Positions 33,991 to 47,300 of a stretch of 64,000 bases of DNA are shown here, one piece after another. This DNA comes from Bemisia tabaci (Eukaryota; Arthropoda; Insecta; Hemiptera; Aleyrodidae): NCBI RefSeq assembly GCF_918797505.1, contig NC_092800.1, positions 44,757,864 through 44,821,863 on the forward strand, written 5' to 3'. Each line of letters begins with the position of its first letter. Positions within the stretch are counted from its first letter, which is position 1. The notes below the pieces were generated by a model. The model was not told the origin of the DNA and searched no databases. It was given only the letters and a program-made list of their open reading frames with translations. Position numbers and translations under genes: made by a program.

Positions 33991-35573
33991 TGTTGGTTTG
34001 TCCTCTTTTTGCGCATTAGAATTTATGTACATTCTTTTACAATTTCAGAGAATTTTATGTTCCTAATATGTTTTCTTTCTTTCCGACGGTACAAATTCAA
34101 TTTTAGTTGAAATTCCTAGAGCTGGAAGAATTTAAAGTTTTAAACATTTTAACGATTCTCTCACTCATGTCAGCTGAGCTAACTCGTATTAGGTTCTCCA
34201 GTATCTGTGCTGCCTCTTCGTATTCGTATTTAGCCTTTACGTTTTATTTTGTTGAAAAAAGTTAATCTTCCAAAAAAAAATTTTCTACTTTTATTTCAAA
34301 ACTGCACATGTTGGGCACGAAAGGACTCGAAATTTTGTGCAAATTTTAGGTACGTGATACAAATGCGTGAATTAGTAAAATTTCCCTTTTTTTTCGCCTC
34401 TTTAATATTTCGATTGTTATTAACAGCACGGTAATGCGACAAAAAATTGAAAATTGGAAATTCTCAAATTTTTCTCTTTTTCTTGTTCCTATCCCTGCAA
34501 ACTTGCCAAATAAATGCATCAGAAAATGTTGTATTCAGAATATTTTTCTCCAACATTCATTCTCTTTAAGAATATTTTATTTTCAGTGAACATTTTTCAG
34601 AGGAGAGAGAAACAAAATCAAAACTCACCTGATCACCTCAACTTAGGTACATCAAGATTTATTACTACCGTTTGAAGAGGAAATAGACGTCTTCAACAAG
34701 CGTGTAATTCTCTAATGGCATGATAACAAATTGCAGCCTGGAATCGTCAGTTGCAAATGCCTCAATCAACGATTGCACCTCCATTGCGAGGAGGCCAAAT
34801 TGCAGATATTTTAAATTTTCACATGAGGTATGTTTACATTTACTTCACCTTTCGACAGCACTGCTCAATACACTGGTTGAAATTTACATTGGCACGCACA
34901 ATTTTCATGGGACAGTATTGCCAAAAGTATGTATAGGCTAAAAAAGTATTAAATCATTTTTTAAATGAATTTTAAGAGGAGGAAATTCAGGACAGACTAT
35001 CCTGGCCAGTCCCATACCAAGACAAGGCCAGACCTCCCTGCGCCAACGGCGACGGCAAACACCGCGCTAAAATTTGACGAGTTCAAAATAATATTTTATA
35101 CTTTATCTCGTCATTTTTCAATTCAGTTTAATTGTTAAAATACATATTAAATAACAGAGTTCATTAAAGTAACAGCGTATGGTGGATCGAGGCAATCAAC
35201 GCACATATGACACACAGTGCTTTCGCTGCCACTTCAACACATTATAGTGCGATCCACTAATACCACGAGTGATCTCGATTCGAAAATTGACGAAAGGCTT
35301 TAGCTTCGCAAGGGCGTCGTTTTGGAATACAGTCAACGGAGATAAAATCTAAGTTCCAGATCGTAAATGACGCCCCTGAAATTTGTTTTAGAAAAATGCA
35401 AATTTTAAAATTTCTTATGAGATGTTTTGATATGAGCTTATGCCCAAATTAACTGAATGCCACCAATTCTTTTGAATTTATCGATTTAATTTTCACAACA
35501 CAATTGAATATGCTTCATAGATGTCTGCTATGTGAATACGTATGAATATTAGCCCGTTGATTTATCATGGATT

Positions 35574-36521
35574 CCCTGGTAAAAATTGGCGATAAGAGCT
35601 GCGTTTCGAAATACCGTAGGAATTCTTGTATCCGGCTAAAGAAGGCTACAGAAAAGCATATAGCTGGCTGTAGAATGCGGAGAATATCATACGGCCGGGC
35701 TATACGAAGCGATACAAAATTATGCAGCCGGGCTATAGTTCCTATCGCCGGGCTTTACACTAACTTGATTGTTGCTTTTTCGCCATCGATTATAAAAGAC
35801 TATAAGAAATTGTGTAGAAATTCGTGTGCTTTGGAAATCATTAAATTCTATACGGAACCACCTTAATATTTACTAAACACACATTATATTTTCTTTTAAT
35901 ACATATGTTTTTTTCATCCATAAAAATGAGAATAATCCATACAGGATGTGCAAAAATTTTAAAATCATGAATTGAATAACGCTGACTCCGCCAGATTAAT
36001 TATTAGAGCCTAACGCACAGCGGAGCGGCGACGCACTGGCGCCTACAAACCTAACAGGGATACTTCACGCATTGCGCAACGCGTGAAGTATCCCTGTTAG
36101 GTTTGCAGGCGCCAGTGCGTCGCCGCTCTGGCTGTCCGCCTGCCGCGCCGCAGCGTGCCACGGCGCTTGAAGCAACTATTTCACACCAGATGTATTGCAC
36201 AGTATCATACGAAACTGAAGGCGCTCTAATATATTAGTAATGGCAGGCATTCATCAAAAGTATGGAGCTTTCCTCGCAAAATAAATCAAGATACTACGGC
36301 CCAAAAAGAGAGCAGTATTCCAAAAACTCACCAAGTCCTAGCATCCGTAATTAGTAACGCTTAGCATACACTTAATCGCCTGGCTGTTGCTTTATCGCCA
36401 TCGGCTATAGAAGGCTACAAAAAATTGTGTAGCCGGCTATAGAAGCTATTGGAAATCTTACAGCCGGCTGTAGGTCTATGGTATTTTGGAACGCAGATTT
36501 TACTGTCAATTTTTACCAGGG
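35574..36521. mobile_element. Family H, copy 2 (0.95 kb)
   Basis: Close to copy 1 along its whole length, same ends and the same central hairpin (36035-36117), about 25 bases longer because a GCGTCGCCGCTCT block is kept after the hairpin. Confidence 0.9.
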
Positions 36522-36667
36522 TTTGGCGCTCAAAAAACTTTTTCTTTCCCACAATAAATAGAAAAAAATAAACACGTTTAATCGAGACGGAGCAAAATGC
36601 ATCGTATTTTGACAATTTGAGTTGTTTGCCAGTTTTTTTTTAGAAAAAAGAAATAGAAGAGGATTAC

Positions 36668-36936
36668 ACATCGACAGTGAAACTACCAAAGCGCGTATCT
36701 CGTTTGCTGTGTTCCAAAATCTCCGCTCCAATTTTCTTTTTTTGAGGTAGAACGACAGAACGAATCAATATTATTTCTTGAAATTTTTGCATAGTTTTCC
36801 TGGTATAGAGAGGAAAAAATACGGAAGTTTTCAGGAGTTGATCGTTGATCAGTTTTCCATTTTAAAACCAGAGTTTGACAGGAAGCTTGTAACGTCGCAA
36901 ACCGAGATACGTGGTCTGGTGGTCTCATCGTTGATA
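36668..36936. mobile_element. MITE family E, copy 5 (second end subtype)
   Basis: Ends CATCGACAGTGAAACTACC and inverse-related TCATCGTTGATAT; the interior is more diverged. Confidence 0.8.
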
Positions 36937-37789
36937 TAATCATTGAGATCTTTATAACGCTTCTACCAAATAACACGAATTTGCAAGCATTTTCAATGGG
37001 AGGATTTAACTTTTTTGGGAGTCGGGTTTTCTTAAAAACTGTGAATAAAAATGAAACTTGTACACGACTTTGCGATGCGTTTTTTTTATTTTTTAATTTT
37101 TTTTATTATTATTATTATATACTTTTTTCACAAAAATAAACAGTTTTTGGATTTAAACTGACTGAAAGACGGGCCGTGGCCAAGTCTTTCAAACCTATAG
37201 CCTTTTTCAAATTGCTAAATTTTGAGATTTTAAAAAGATTGTTAAAGTAAAAGAGTTGTTAAAAAAATTTAAAGTGCAAAAACTACTATATAAGCAGTCG
37301 CTCACATAATTAAAAATAATAATACAGTCACTGCCCGAAGCTTAGGAATGATCTAGTGATATTACAGGTGTACAGGATCACAGGTATTATTTGGAAACAT
37401 TGAATTAATGAGATAAGTAATATTACTGCGCCATTTTATCATGAACAAATAGCGCGCCGATAAAACACTGTTTATTTAATTCTAAAAATCATCATCAGTT
37501 CACATTTCGCATCCTCTTTGTAAAGAAATTACTATCTTTTTTACTGAAATAACGATCGACTTTCAGAACCAGGGGTACGTTCTTTAGAAGAGTGGTTGGT
37601 TTTATTTTCTTGGTGGGAAAAGGAGTAACTATTACACATCCTACATCACTGTACCAATGCAACTTACTGAAACTCAGAGCTCCAGCATAGTTGCATCTGT
37701 CGCATTCTCTACATAAATAAACGCACATCCTCATCTCATGGCTGGATGTCAAATCATGTCAAATTCGAGGGGCTTTCGACTTCATTCAC

Positions 37790-38330
37790 CACTAAATTCC
37801 AACGTTTTTATCCGGCGACGGCAACGCGCACATTCAGCGGCTCCCTTTAATCCGCACGCCATTCATCGCACTTCGACAGCCGGACACTAATCTTGTTTAT
37901 TTTTGACCGATCTCATCAACGGTTTACTGCCAAATCTTCGACGAATCCGTCGGGTCCCCGTGTAAAGTAGGCGTATTTTAGCGTCGACCCGCAAACAGCG
38001 AAGTGTCTTCACCAGCGTTGTCTATGCCTGGAGAATGCGTCGGCTTTCCCCGTATGATCTAATGTAAAGTAGGGGGATTTTTCTGGACCATCGGCAACGG
38101 CGCGTTTCGGCGGATGGTCCGGCTGTCACGTCTGGCAATTAGTGAGTTCGAGTGCGCGATGTACAGTGACGAGTGTCGCGAGTTGCAGGAGCGGCTTCAT
38201 GCCCATTTGAGCGCCAATGGCTGCCCCCTCCTACCAGGTGATTGGCTCGTTTCAATGTGACGTCACGTTGGTCATGATAGGGCCCAACGGGCTACAAAGT
38301 GCGATAGCGAAAAAAGCAGATGGTGATTGC
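37790..38330 (+). promoter_or_regulatory. CpG-rich 5' region of the SmydA-type gene
   Basis: CG dinucleotides are frequent here (CGGCGACGGCAACGCGCAC) against an AT-rich surround, and the proposed first exon lies at its right end. Two near copies of CCCCGTGTAAAGTAGG / TCTAATGTAAAGTAGG lie 110 bases apart. No TATA box is evident. Confidence 0.4.
38159..38237 (+). CDS. SmydA-type gene exon 1 (start)
   Basis: MYSDECRELQERLHAHLSAN then GCPLLP and a first base of Gly; donor CAG|GTGATT. The Gly codon is completed exactly by the next exon (GC ACC TGG ACT). An in-frame ATG at 38114 would add 15 residues; a stop at 38060 bounds the frame. The surrounding 37.8-38.3 kb is CpG- and GC-rich compared with its flanks, as expected near a promoter. 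Confidence 0.55.
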
Positions 38331-41300
38331 GAGTTGTGGATATGTTTCCAGTGACGTCACTGGAAAAATGTGAAAAATCGCTATAACCTTGCGTTCATTC
38401 ACGTTTTTCAGTTTACTTGGTGGATACTTAAATTTCAAGCACTCTTTTGTGCGTGAATGTTTTCCAATGGATCAACCGTTTACAGCTGGGTACTCGTGCG
38501 ATCACCCCTTAGATGGCGCAGCGATGCACCGTTAGTCGGACCGCGTTAAGCAGAAAGGAACCAACCAAAAACGGTTGTGCGGATTTAGATGAAGTTTCTG
38601 TATAGTGCGAAACATATCCCTTTAAATTTTCAAAAGAATTTGCATAAACGTTCTCTTGTAGAAAATTAAATTGCGCAGTTAAATTTGGCACCAGTTGAAG
38701 TGGCTTGGTTCCTTTCTGCTAAACGAGGTCCAGTTGTACTCTCAGCGGCGTAGTATGTGCAAATGGCGCATAAAATGGCTCTGCAAAAATGAACACGACG
38801 CAATCACCTTTGAGAAAGTGTAGTTCGCAGTACGCAGAATGCGCTTCATGACGAAGAGAGAAGCGATTTTTGCACAAACGGTATGCACTTTTGGCGGGGC
38901 AAAAAGTTCGGTACCCGGTGTATAGAACAGAGAAATGCCAGCGTCCTTGCGTCTAGTCTATCGAAGTGCGTGGGAAATTGGCACATTTTTGGCCACCTCT
39001 TTTAATATCTCTGTATCTACTTCTTTCTAAACTACGAACAATATCAGTAGCCTTGAGTAGAAAAATCCCGACTAAATGTTCCCTCTTCCGAGATATCACG
39101 AGAAAATTGCCACGTGGCACCATTGTCTCCGATGTAATCCACAAATTGTGGACATTGTAATTTGTATTCTCGCATCTGGCATTAGATATCACTATCAATT
39201 TTTTTTCATTCATGCATATGGAAAGAATCCTCATAAGAATCCTCTCATAAGAATATGGTGAATGTGAATGACTTGGATTTTTCAAAAATTAATAACAATT
39301 TTTAAGTTACGGATATATTGACGTTAAATATGGAATACAGAGTATCTGTAATGGATATTTCAAAATTTGTTCTTATTTTTTTCTTTGTTGTAAAGCTGCA
39401 AATTGGTTGTTTCAGTGGTGCCTTCTTAAATTTTGCATAACTTTTGGTGAAAAGACTTTTGTTTTGAACATACATATTTGTAGGCTGCCGTTACTAACCA
39501 CACGCCTGGGCGGAGCGGAACTACACTCAGAGTTGAGCCCGGGCAAACATTGAGTTATATGGACGACAGGGCTCAGAGGGGAGAGTAGTTAAATCCTTAT
39601 GTCCGGAGAACGATGATATTCCGGTCAAAGCATCACAAGCACCATGCGACGTTTCGCTTCCCGTCATTTTATTTTTCACAAAGAAATTGTTAAACAAAGC
39701 TGTCCAAAAATTTCACTGACTTTTCTTTGTACTGCCTATTAAATTCAGTGAAATTTTCAAACAGATTTAACCAAAAATTGCAGTTTAAAAAAATAAAACG
39801 ACGGCGGAAATTTTGAAACGTTGCATGGGGCTTGTGATATTTTGGCTGGAAGGTGATGATATTTGATCGCGGAAATCCATTTCATAGTAGTCAAAGTAAG
39901 TTCACAGTGAATCCTTCACGGTTGCCATACGTAAAGGACCCATTTGAAAGTATGTCTTTGAATGATTCATATATCAATTTTAAGAAATAGGCAAGTCAAA
40001 GATCTGTGGCTTTAAGACGTTATTCATACAACTTGCATCTCCTCCCAGCCTTGTTCCTGTTCCCTTGTGGCTTAAATGAACTGAGTTATTCTTGTGCTTT
40101 GTTTATACGTTTATACGCAGCACTTCAGTTCATCAACTGGGAAATATTAGACACTCTGAACTCTCGTTAGCTCCATTAAGAGGCTGAATCACCGAGATTT
40201 GGCGCGGTCTGAGACGCTGCTAAAATTTATGGACAGTTAGAGTGACAACACGCTCGTTATGACCCGCGAAACAGCTCGCTATTCGATTACCGGACGCATC
40301 ATTCAGAGCCCCTGCTCCAAAATGGTCCCAGCTTGTGCCAATCTGGTTTCCCCCACCTTAACTCATAGAGCGGTGCGTGTTTTCTTTACGCTCTGACAAT
40401 ATTACATTGCAAGTTCAAAATTGGTCATTAAAGCATCGCTAGTTTCCAAGCTGGGTTATATTCAGGCACAAATGAGGGGTCTAGAGGACAAGGCGCATAA
40501 GTGCAGTTTTTTAAAAAAAAATGAGTTATTAATGATTTCAAGTAAAACTAGTTTTACTAGTTTATAGTAGTTAACTTGTTAAGTCATATTCTTTGAAAAA
40601 TTGGCCCAAAAATTTTCATTTTCAAGCATCATCAGCAAGTCTGATGAACTTTGTCTTGAAACAAAGTCTTGTTGCAAGTCTTAGAACTTTCTTTTTGCCT
40701 TAAGGATCCATGTAATTTAGAAACTTCAAACACGTATTTCTTGAAATAGCAAAATCTGCGTTCATGCGCCTCGTCCTTCAAGCCCATTAAATTATCTACG
40801 GGTATTCTTGTGATCGCATGACTTTTTCAAGTTGATCAGTATGTCTGACAATCCAATGAAGATTATTTTCAAATTTAAGCTGTATGGAGGAGGAGCACTT
40901 TGCGGCTGCGGTATTTTAGTATTTCCGTGAATATTTCATTCATTGCAAGGAAAATAAAATGCATGCATTTTTTTCCGAAATTTCTCTTCTTCTTTTTCTC
41001 TTTCTCATTTTTCTAAATTTTTCTTCGAAATGTTTATTGAGTATTTTTTACCAAGGTTCTGTGGAGACGCATTTCGGAAATATCACCCATCAGATTCTTC
41101 TGTGAGGCATAAATTAGGGCCGATGATTCTAAAACATCGCAACCAAGAAGTGCTCATCTCGCCTCCAACGTTGCGACCCAAAATTAATTTTCTCATTGAA
41201 ACAGTCGCCAGCTCGGCATATCTCAGAACAGCAATTGGTTCAAAGACACAATACTACAGGTGTCCTCCTAAATCGAACCTACATATAATTGTGTAAGTGT

Positions 41301-44300
41301 CAGTTACTTTTACGGAAAGATAATAATGACCATCGCGAACTATTTCGTTAAATTTCAGTGCTTGATAGTGAACTCATTGAAATTTTGCCTTTCTTACTAA
41401 TAGACTATCTTCTTATAGACGCCTCTTTTCAACCGACTCTCGCCCCTTCATGATTGAAATTCGAATGATTTGGCGTCCTCAGTATTTAAGTAAAGTAGCT
41501 CATAGCCCATATTATAGACCAATGCAATGGACCACTAGACAAGGTACGAATTTAAGCAATCTGATACATGTTTCTTAATCAGAATTTCACGTAAAACACG
41601 ATTAGCGCAACAAATATCACTGAAACTAACTTCTAACGAAGATATTAACGTTTTAGTTCACATTGGTTACGAGGAATTTGAACTGCCCGCTCACAAGAAA
41701 CTTAAAGCTCTACGTGAGTCAAATCGTGCACTACAACGGTTTCAGCAAGCTTCTCAATCGAGCAATGTTCATTTCCCGCCATGTGTTGTTCACACTATCA
41801 GCAATTTGCTATAGCTGAGCCAAAGCGTCAAAATTGAGGTTGCCGGATTTTTAAATTGCAGATACTGTCATGTTATAACGTTTAGCGCGCGATGTGAATC
41901 ACGCAGAGCATTGAGTTTTCATGAGCGGGTGGTTTGAATCTACGCATCAAGAATCATCAAATATCTTCGTAAGGAGATGATATCGGTAATTTTCGTTGTG
42001 CGCATAGTATTCTACGTAAAATTTTGGTGATTATGTAGCATCGCGTCCATGATATTGGACTCCATGCTCACCCTTGATATACTTGCCTGCTCATCTAGTC
42101 CAAGATCTTGGACTCCATGCTCATCGCTAAACTTATCTCTTCTTTGCTTGAGCATGGAGTCCAATAGCAAGTGGACCCTCCTTAGTTTTAAAGTCCATCA
42201 TGATAGAAAATCGTATACTTCTCTTATCTCATCAAACTTGAACTAACCTAACCTAACCTAACACAACATAACCTAACCTAACCTAACCCAACCTAACTTA
42301 ACCTAACCAATGCACAATTGTTTACGAATACATTATTTCACAAAAATTGTCTAACTACATTTTTGGACCATATGCTCGTGTGTTGTCAGAGAATACCTGC
42401 ATCCATAATTTTGGACGATATTCTCACTCCGATTTTTCTAAAAAATTATCCCTCATTAAAATGAGCATGAAGTCCAATATCTTTGACGTGATGAGCAACC
42501 GAACATTATATAGGTGATCATGGAGTCCAATATCATGGACGCGATGCTAAATTACCATTTTGGTTAAGCATCATGAATCACAATGCTGAAATCCGTACCT
42601 TGTCTAGTGGTCCATCATAGCATTCTCCAAGTCTCACAATCCTTCTGTCCCGCAGGCACCTGGACTTTGGGAGCCTCGCCGCTGGCGGGTCGAGGGGTGT
42701 TCGCGGGGAGGGCGCTTCGGGCCCACGAGGCGGTGCTGTGCGACGCCCCCCTGGTGGTGGGGCCCCGGACCTACGAGCGCTGCCCGGTCGTCTGCGTGGA
42801 GTGCGGTCGGTGGGGCCCTCGCGGGCCTGCCCCAAGGGCTGCCTCCTGCCGCTGTGTTCCGGGTGCGCGGGCGCCCCCTCCCCCGCCCGCCACCGCGGCG
42901 AGTGCGAGTACATCCGCCAACTGGGGCCCCAGGGAGCCGCCGACGAGGGGTACTCCCGGCTCCTGTATAAAGCGGTGACGCCCATCAGGTGTCTCGCCCT
43001 CCGAGCAGAGCAGCGGGAACTTGTCAGGAGACTGCAGAGCAACGATGAGCCCAGGCACTCGTTCGAGGTGAGTTGAATTCGAGCGCCTATATTATGGACA
43101 GCATTAAGCAGGAAGTACAAAAAAAAAGTTAATATGGTCATATTTAAAGAATGGCAGGAGACAGGTTCCCGAAGAAGATCGTTGATTGGGTTTCACCTGG
43201 GAGAAGACGCAGAAGGCGCCCAATAGGAGGTTGGAGGCAGGGGGAATAGGGGATTGATGCCGCAATCACACGCTGGCAGCTGAATGTTGCAGTCAACAGT
43301 CAGTGCTTAACAGCTGAAAATTTCACTAATTCGAGTTATTTTCATCCAAATGTGTATCAAATCTATTCAAATAGTTCAGATAAATCCGACATTATCCGAT
43401 GGTCGCTGAGAATCGTTGCTGAATTTTGCGTGTCACGCGCAAAATTCAGGCATCAAGCCGATGACTTTCACATTCAAGCCACATTCAGCTCCCACATTCA
43501 GCGTGTGATTGCGGCATGAAGCAGAGATATTTAGGTGCTCAATGCCCCAGGGTTGTGGTTCGACAGAGAGCAGTGGAGGTTAGGTGTCGCGCAGTGGATC
43601 GAGCCAATTAGAGAGGTCGGACATGAGATTTTTGACTAAAACTGCAAGTTTCAATGTTTATTTCGTCATATTTTAGATTTTAAGAAGTGCTACGGGAAGA
43701 ACATTTTACGAGGAAACAAATGGAACCACTTTCGGAACCTCAAGGTTTTGATAAACGGAGTTTTAAGCGTTTAAAGTGTCCAAATTTTGTCCGACCTCTT
43801 TAATTGAGTCAATCCTTCGTGTGTCGTAGAGCGCAATGGAGTGCTGTAACGCGACCTAGATGTATGTATGTAACAACACAAATGGACCTCGTCAAGCAGA
43901 ACGTAACCAAGTCATATCAGCTATTGCCAAATTTAATCGGGCATTTCTGTTTTTTACATGAAAACGGTTGTGCGGATTTTTGTGCGAATTTTAGAGAATT
44001 TTTTGCATAGTACGAGGCAAATTCCTTAAAAATTTCAAAGGAATCTGCACACACGTTCTTTTGTAAAAAAATAAATTTCCCAGCTAAATTTGGCAAAAGC
44101 TGATGTTGCTTGGTTTCTCATTGCAAAACGTGGTCCATAAGGAAAGTGCGGACATGTCGGTAGTTTAGAGGGTATGTCATAAAACTTTTCGGGCCCAAAA
44201 GGACACCGAACTAATGAATTCAAATGATCAAGAGTAATTTATCATTATAATTGGATTACATTTTGCAAAAAGGAACCATTATTTCTGGTCCCTTTTAGAA

Positions 44301-47300
44301 ACAACATACATGCCATTGGTTTTCCTATGCAGATAAGTGCTTTTATGAAAGAGCCAGAAATAGTGGTTCCTTATTGCAAAATGTAATCCAATTATTATGA
44401 CACGTTATTTGTGTACACGTATTTGACTTAATTTTTGCATTTTAGTTAGTTAGTTAGTTATTATAATTTTAAGACATCCAGCATCTCAGGCTATTAACGT
44501 CTTTACAGATAATTTTGAAAATGGGAGTATAAACGAAAATTTAGATTTTTAAATTAAGAGAGGTGAAGAATTTTAGAATTTTCTCACTTTAGCGGGAGAT
44601 CCCTCATACAGGGTGTCTCACGAAAAACGAGCCACCTTGAATATCTGCCGAACGCGTCGGAATTTCGAAAAACGGTAAAAGACGTGTTCGTTTATATCGA
44701 AGGGGGACACCTTTTGGCGTATTCGACATTTTCCAACAACGCACCGCGGAAAAATAGCGTCCTCAGAAGTATCAAGGTCCGGCTCAAGTCATTGACCCCC
44801 CCCCCCCCAAAAAAAAGCTAATCCATTTGTTTTTCTACTTAACTGCTTCTTTATGGACACGGTTTCTTATGCTTCAGAAAAAGATTAATAATTCTTGTCT
44901 AAAACTTACTACTCCCTCCCGATGAGCGCTCCTCGGAAATGTTCGGTATTACGAATTTTAATGTCGCAAAGAAGGGCTCCGCGTGCTCTAGATTTCGGGT
45001 GCAGCAGATTTTTTTTATTTTTTTATCGAAAGTGCAATGTTTAAGAATTTTTTTGGCGGAGAGTTTGGTTTGATACAGCAATTCCATTGGGCGTGGGAAA
45101 TTTTTGAAAAGAGCATGAAAAAAAATGTTTCAAACTCTCTCAATCACTGAAAAATTGTCCGATTTACATTCGGTTTGGACAGGGTAGCTTGTTTTTTTGC
45201 GTAAAATTGATTTCTGCAATAAAAAAGTAGGGGTGCCATTTGAAAAGTTCGACTTACGGGTGGGGCACCCCCCGCCCCGCGCCCCTCCCGCGGTTTGGGA
45301 AAATGTCGAATACGCCAAACGGTGTCCCCCTCGACATAAATGAACACGTCTTTTACCGTTTTTTGAAATTCCGACGCGTTCGGCAGATATTCAAGGTGGC
45401 TCGTTTTTCGTGAGACACCCTGTATACAGCCAGCCTCCTTAAACAAAATGTCAATGCCGACAACATATTTTTGAAATTCGAAAGGGAAAGAGAAACTATA
45501 GGATACTCATGTACAGCGGCAAAAAAGTACGGCTGTGTGACTCGAACTTTTCGGGTGACCATACGTTTTATCTGAATATTCAAGATTTCGCTCGCATCAT
45601 TTTAATTGTAGGTGGATATTCTGAAGAAGTCCGTCGAGAAGCAAATTGAGCCTGAAGATGAGGCATTCATGCGACTTTGCTGTCAAGTGATGGACGTCAA
45701 CGCTTTCGAGACAGTTGCGCTCCATGAAGACAGCCGCAAGGGTGCAAACTACGAATCCAGTTTGCGAGGTCTCTACCCCTGGCCGCCATTATGAACCATT
45801 CCTGCTCCCCAAACATTAGGATAGGATTTGACGATAGACAAAGGTCTGTATACAAATTAACAAATAGTCATTTTTCTTTAGCGACTAATCTTACAATACG
45901 GCTTGACATTAAGGAGGAGTGTTTTCATTACTAAAGATATGCTTATTATAAAATCCCCTCGGAATTAATTATGGAGGGGTTAAGGTACCTAAGATCGTAA
46001 GGAAATTTTTGAAATACTAGACCACGAAACGTTATGAGCTTACTTAATTTTTAAAAAAAAACTCTAAAATTCTTCCTACTGTTGTTTCGGTTTACGAGAA
46101 AACCTGATGGCTCAGAAAGCGACGGTGTTTTATAACATAGAACGTCGTGCCTTCAGACCGTAACGAACTCAAGGACGCATCATAATTTTTAGAACTTTCA
46201 CACGTGGTTATATTTTCGGAATAACGGCTCTTTAATTAGTGCTTTGCATACCATAGGCATTGGACATACAAATTGGCAGTATGGGCTCTTCATCCAAATA
46301 ATACCATTTGTAACAATATTAATAATCGATATGAGGTAACCTATTTTGAAAATATCAAATGTTTCATATATCTTAAAAGGACATCAACTTTAACAAATCG
46401 CGAAAATTTTCACTGACCATGAGCTCTCTCACATTGATCTCATCAATATTCATCACAGATACAAGTGGTGCATCTGTGCTCAATATATCCATCACCTATA
46501 TTCATGAGATTAACGATAGGCAGAACCTCAGAACCATAATTACTGATTACATTATTCAACATGTTATTGTTAAAAGTCTTTTCTTCCGACTCTTGAAGAT
46601 ACGGCGACAACTCGTCGTTTTTCTCACGAAAGAACGTAACTGCATTTCAATGTTGCCAAATTTTCCCTCACAAATTGCATTTTTACCACGATAATCTTGG
46701 CTATTTCTACCTGAATTCTACACTGATTTTTTGTCCGATATCATGCAAAAAGTTACGGACATTTTCAACCACAAGTACACGGGTATATTCTCGTAAAAAA
46801 TTGAATTGTTTGAGTCAATTTGCAACCTTGGAATAAAGCTACGTTCTTTCGCCTGGGAAATGACGAATTAGGTGGATCTCATCGGTGGCGTGGCGAGCTT
46901 TGCGTTATATTGAGTAATCAGCCATTGAAACCTATGGAAAAGGATCGAGAAACAGGGTGTTCGTCACAAACACCTCAATAATCAAGTCTTTACCATAGTT
47001 TCAAATGAGAAAATATCGATAATCGATCATTCATGCCCTTGGATCTCATTACTTTCTGCTAGCCGGTAAGATTTATTCATCAAAAGATGCTCCGGTGACT
47101 TGAACACTCTGTAGTGAATTACTTTCTGTTTTATCTCCGCCTAATTGTCTCCTTTCTAGAATGGTAGCAAGGGCAACTAGGTCGATTGAGTGTGGAGAGG
47201 AAATCACAACTTCTTATTCTCTCTTGCTTTGGGGAACGTCCACTCGGCGATCACATCTACTAGACACAAAGCATTTTCTGTGTTCATGCTTCCGCTGCCT

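Larger units (their letters stand above)
25780..37789. other. 12 kb gene-free, transposon-rich stretch
   Basis: Families C, D, E, F, H and R, the C tract, the C/G junction and the nested fold-back fill part of it; the rest is AT-rich sequence with microsatellites (for example TTATTATTATTATTATA near 37107). No frame has motifs or splice context I can support. Confidence 0.5.
41526..42615. mobile_element. Family I, copy 2, split by family J
   Basis: Left part 41526-42033 and right end 42551-42615 match copy 1; a complete family J element (42034-42550) interrupts it. The right end stops 40 bases before SmydA-type exon 2, inside the zone of branch point and polypyrimidine tract. Confidence 0.88.

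Noticed and set aside
34970..35090. GC-rich patch that could be an exon (34.97-35.09 kb)
   Set aside because: No frame with clear splice sites at both ends and no known motif.
37495..37752. Minus-strand frame with C-R-E-C-D-R-C, resembling a zinc motif
   Set aside because: The Cys pattern is short and isolated, and the rest has no family resemblance.
42578..43141. 187-residue Arg/Pro-rich minus-strand frame
   Set aside because: Shadow of GC-rich SmydA-type exon 2, which has family motifs and matched splice phases.
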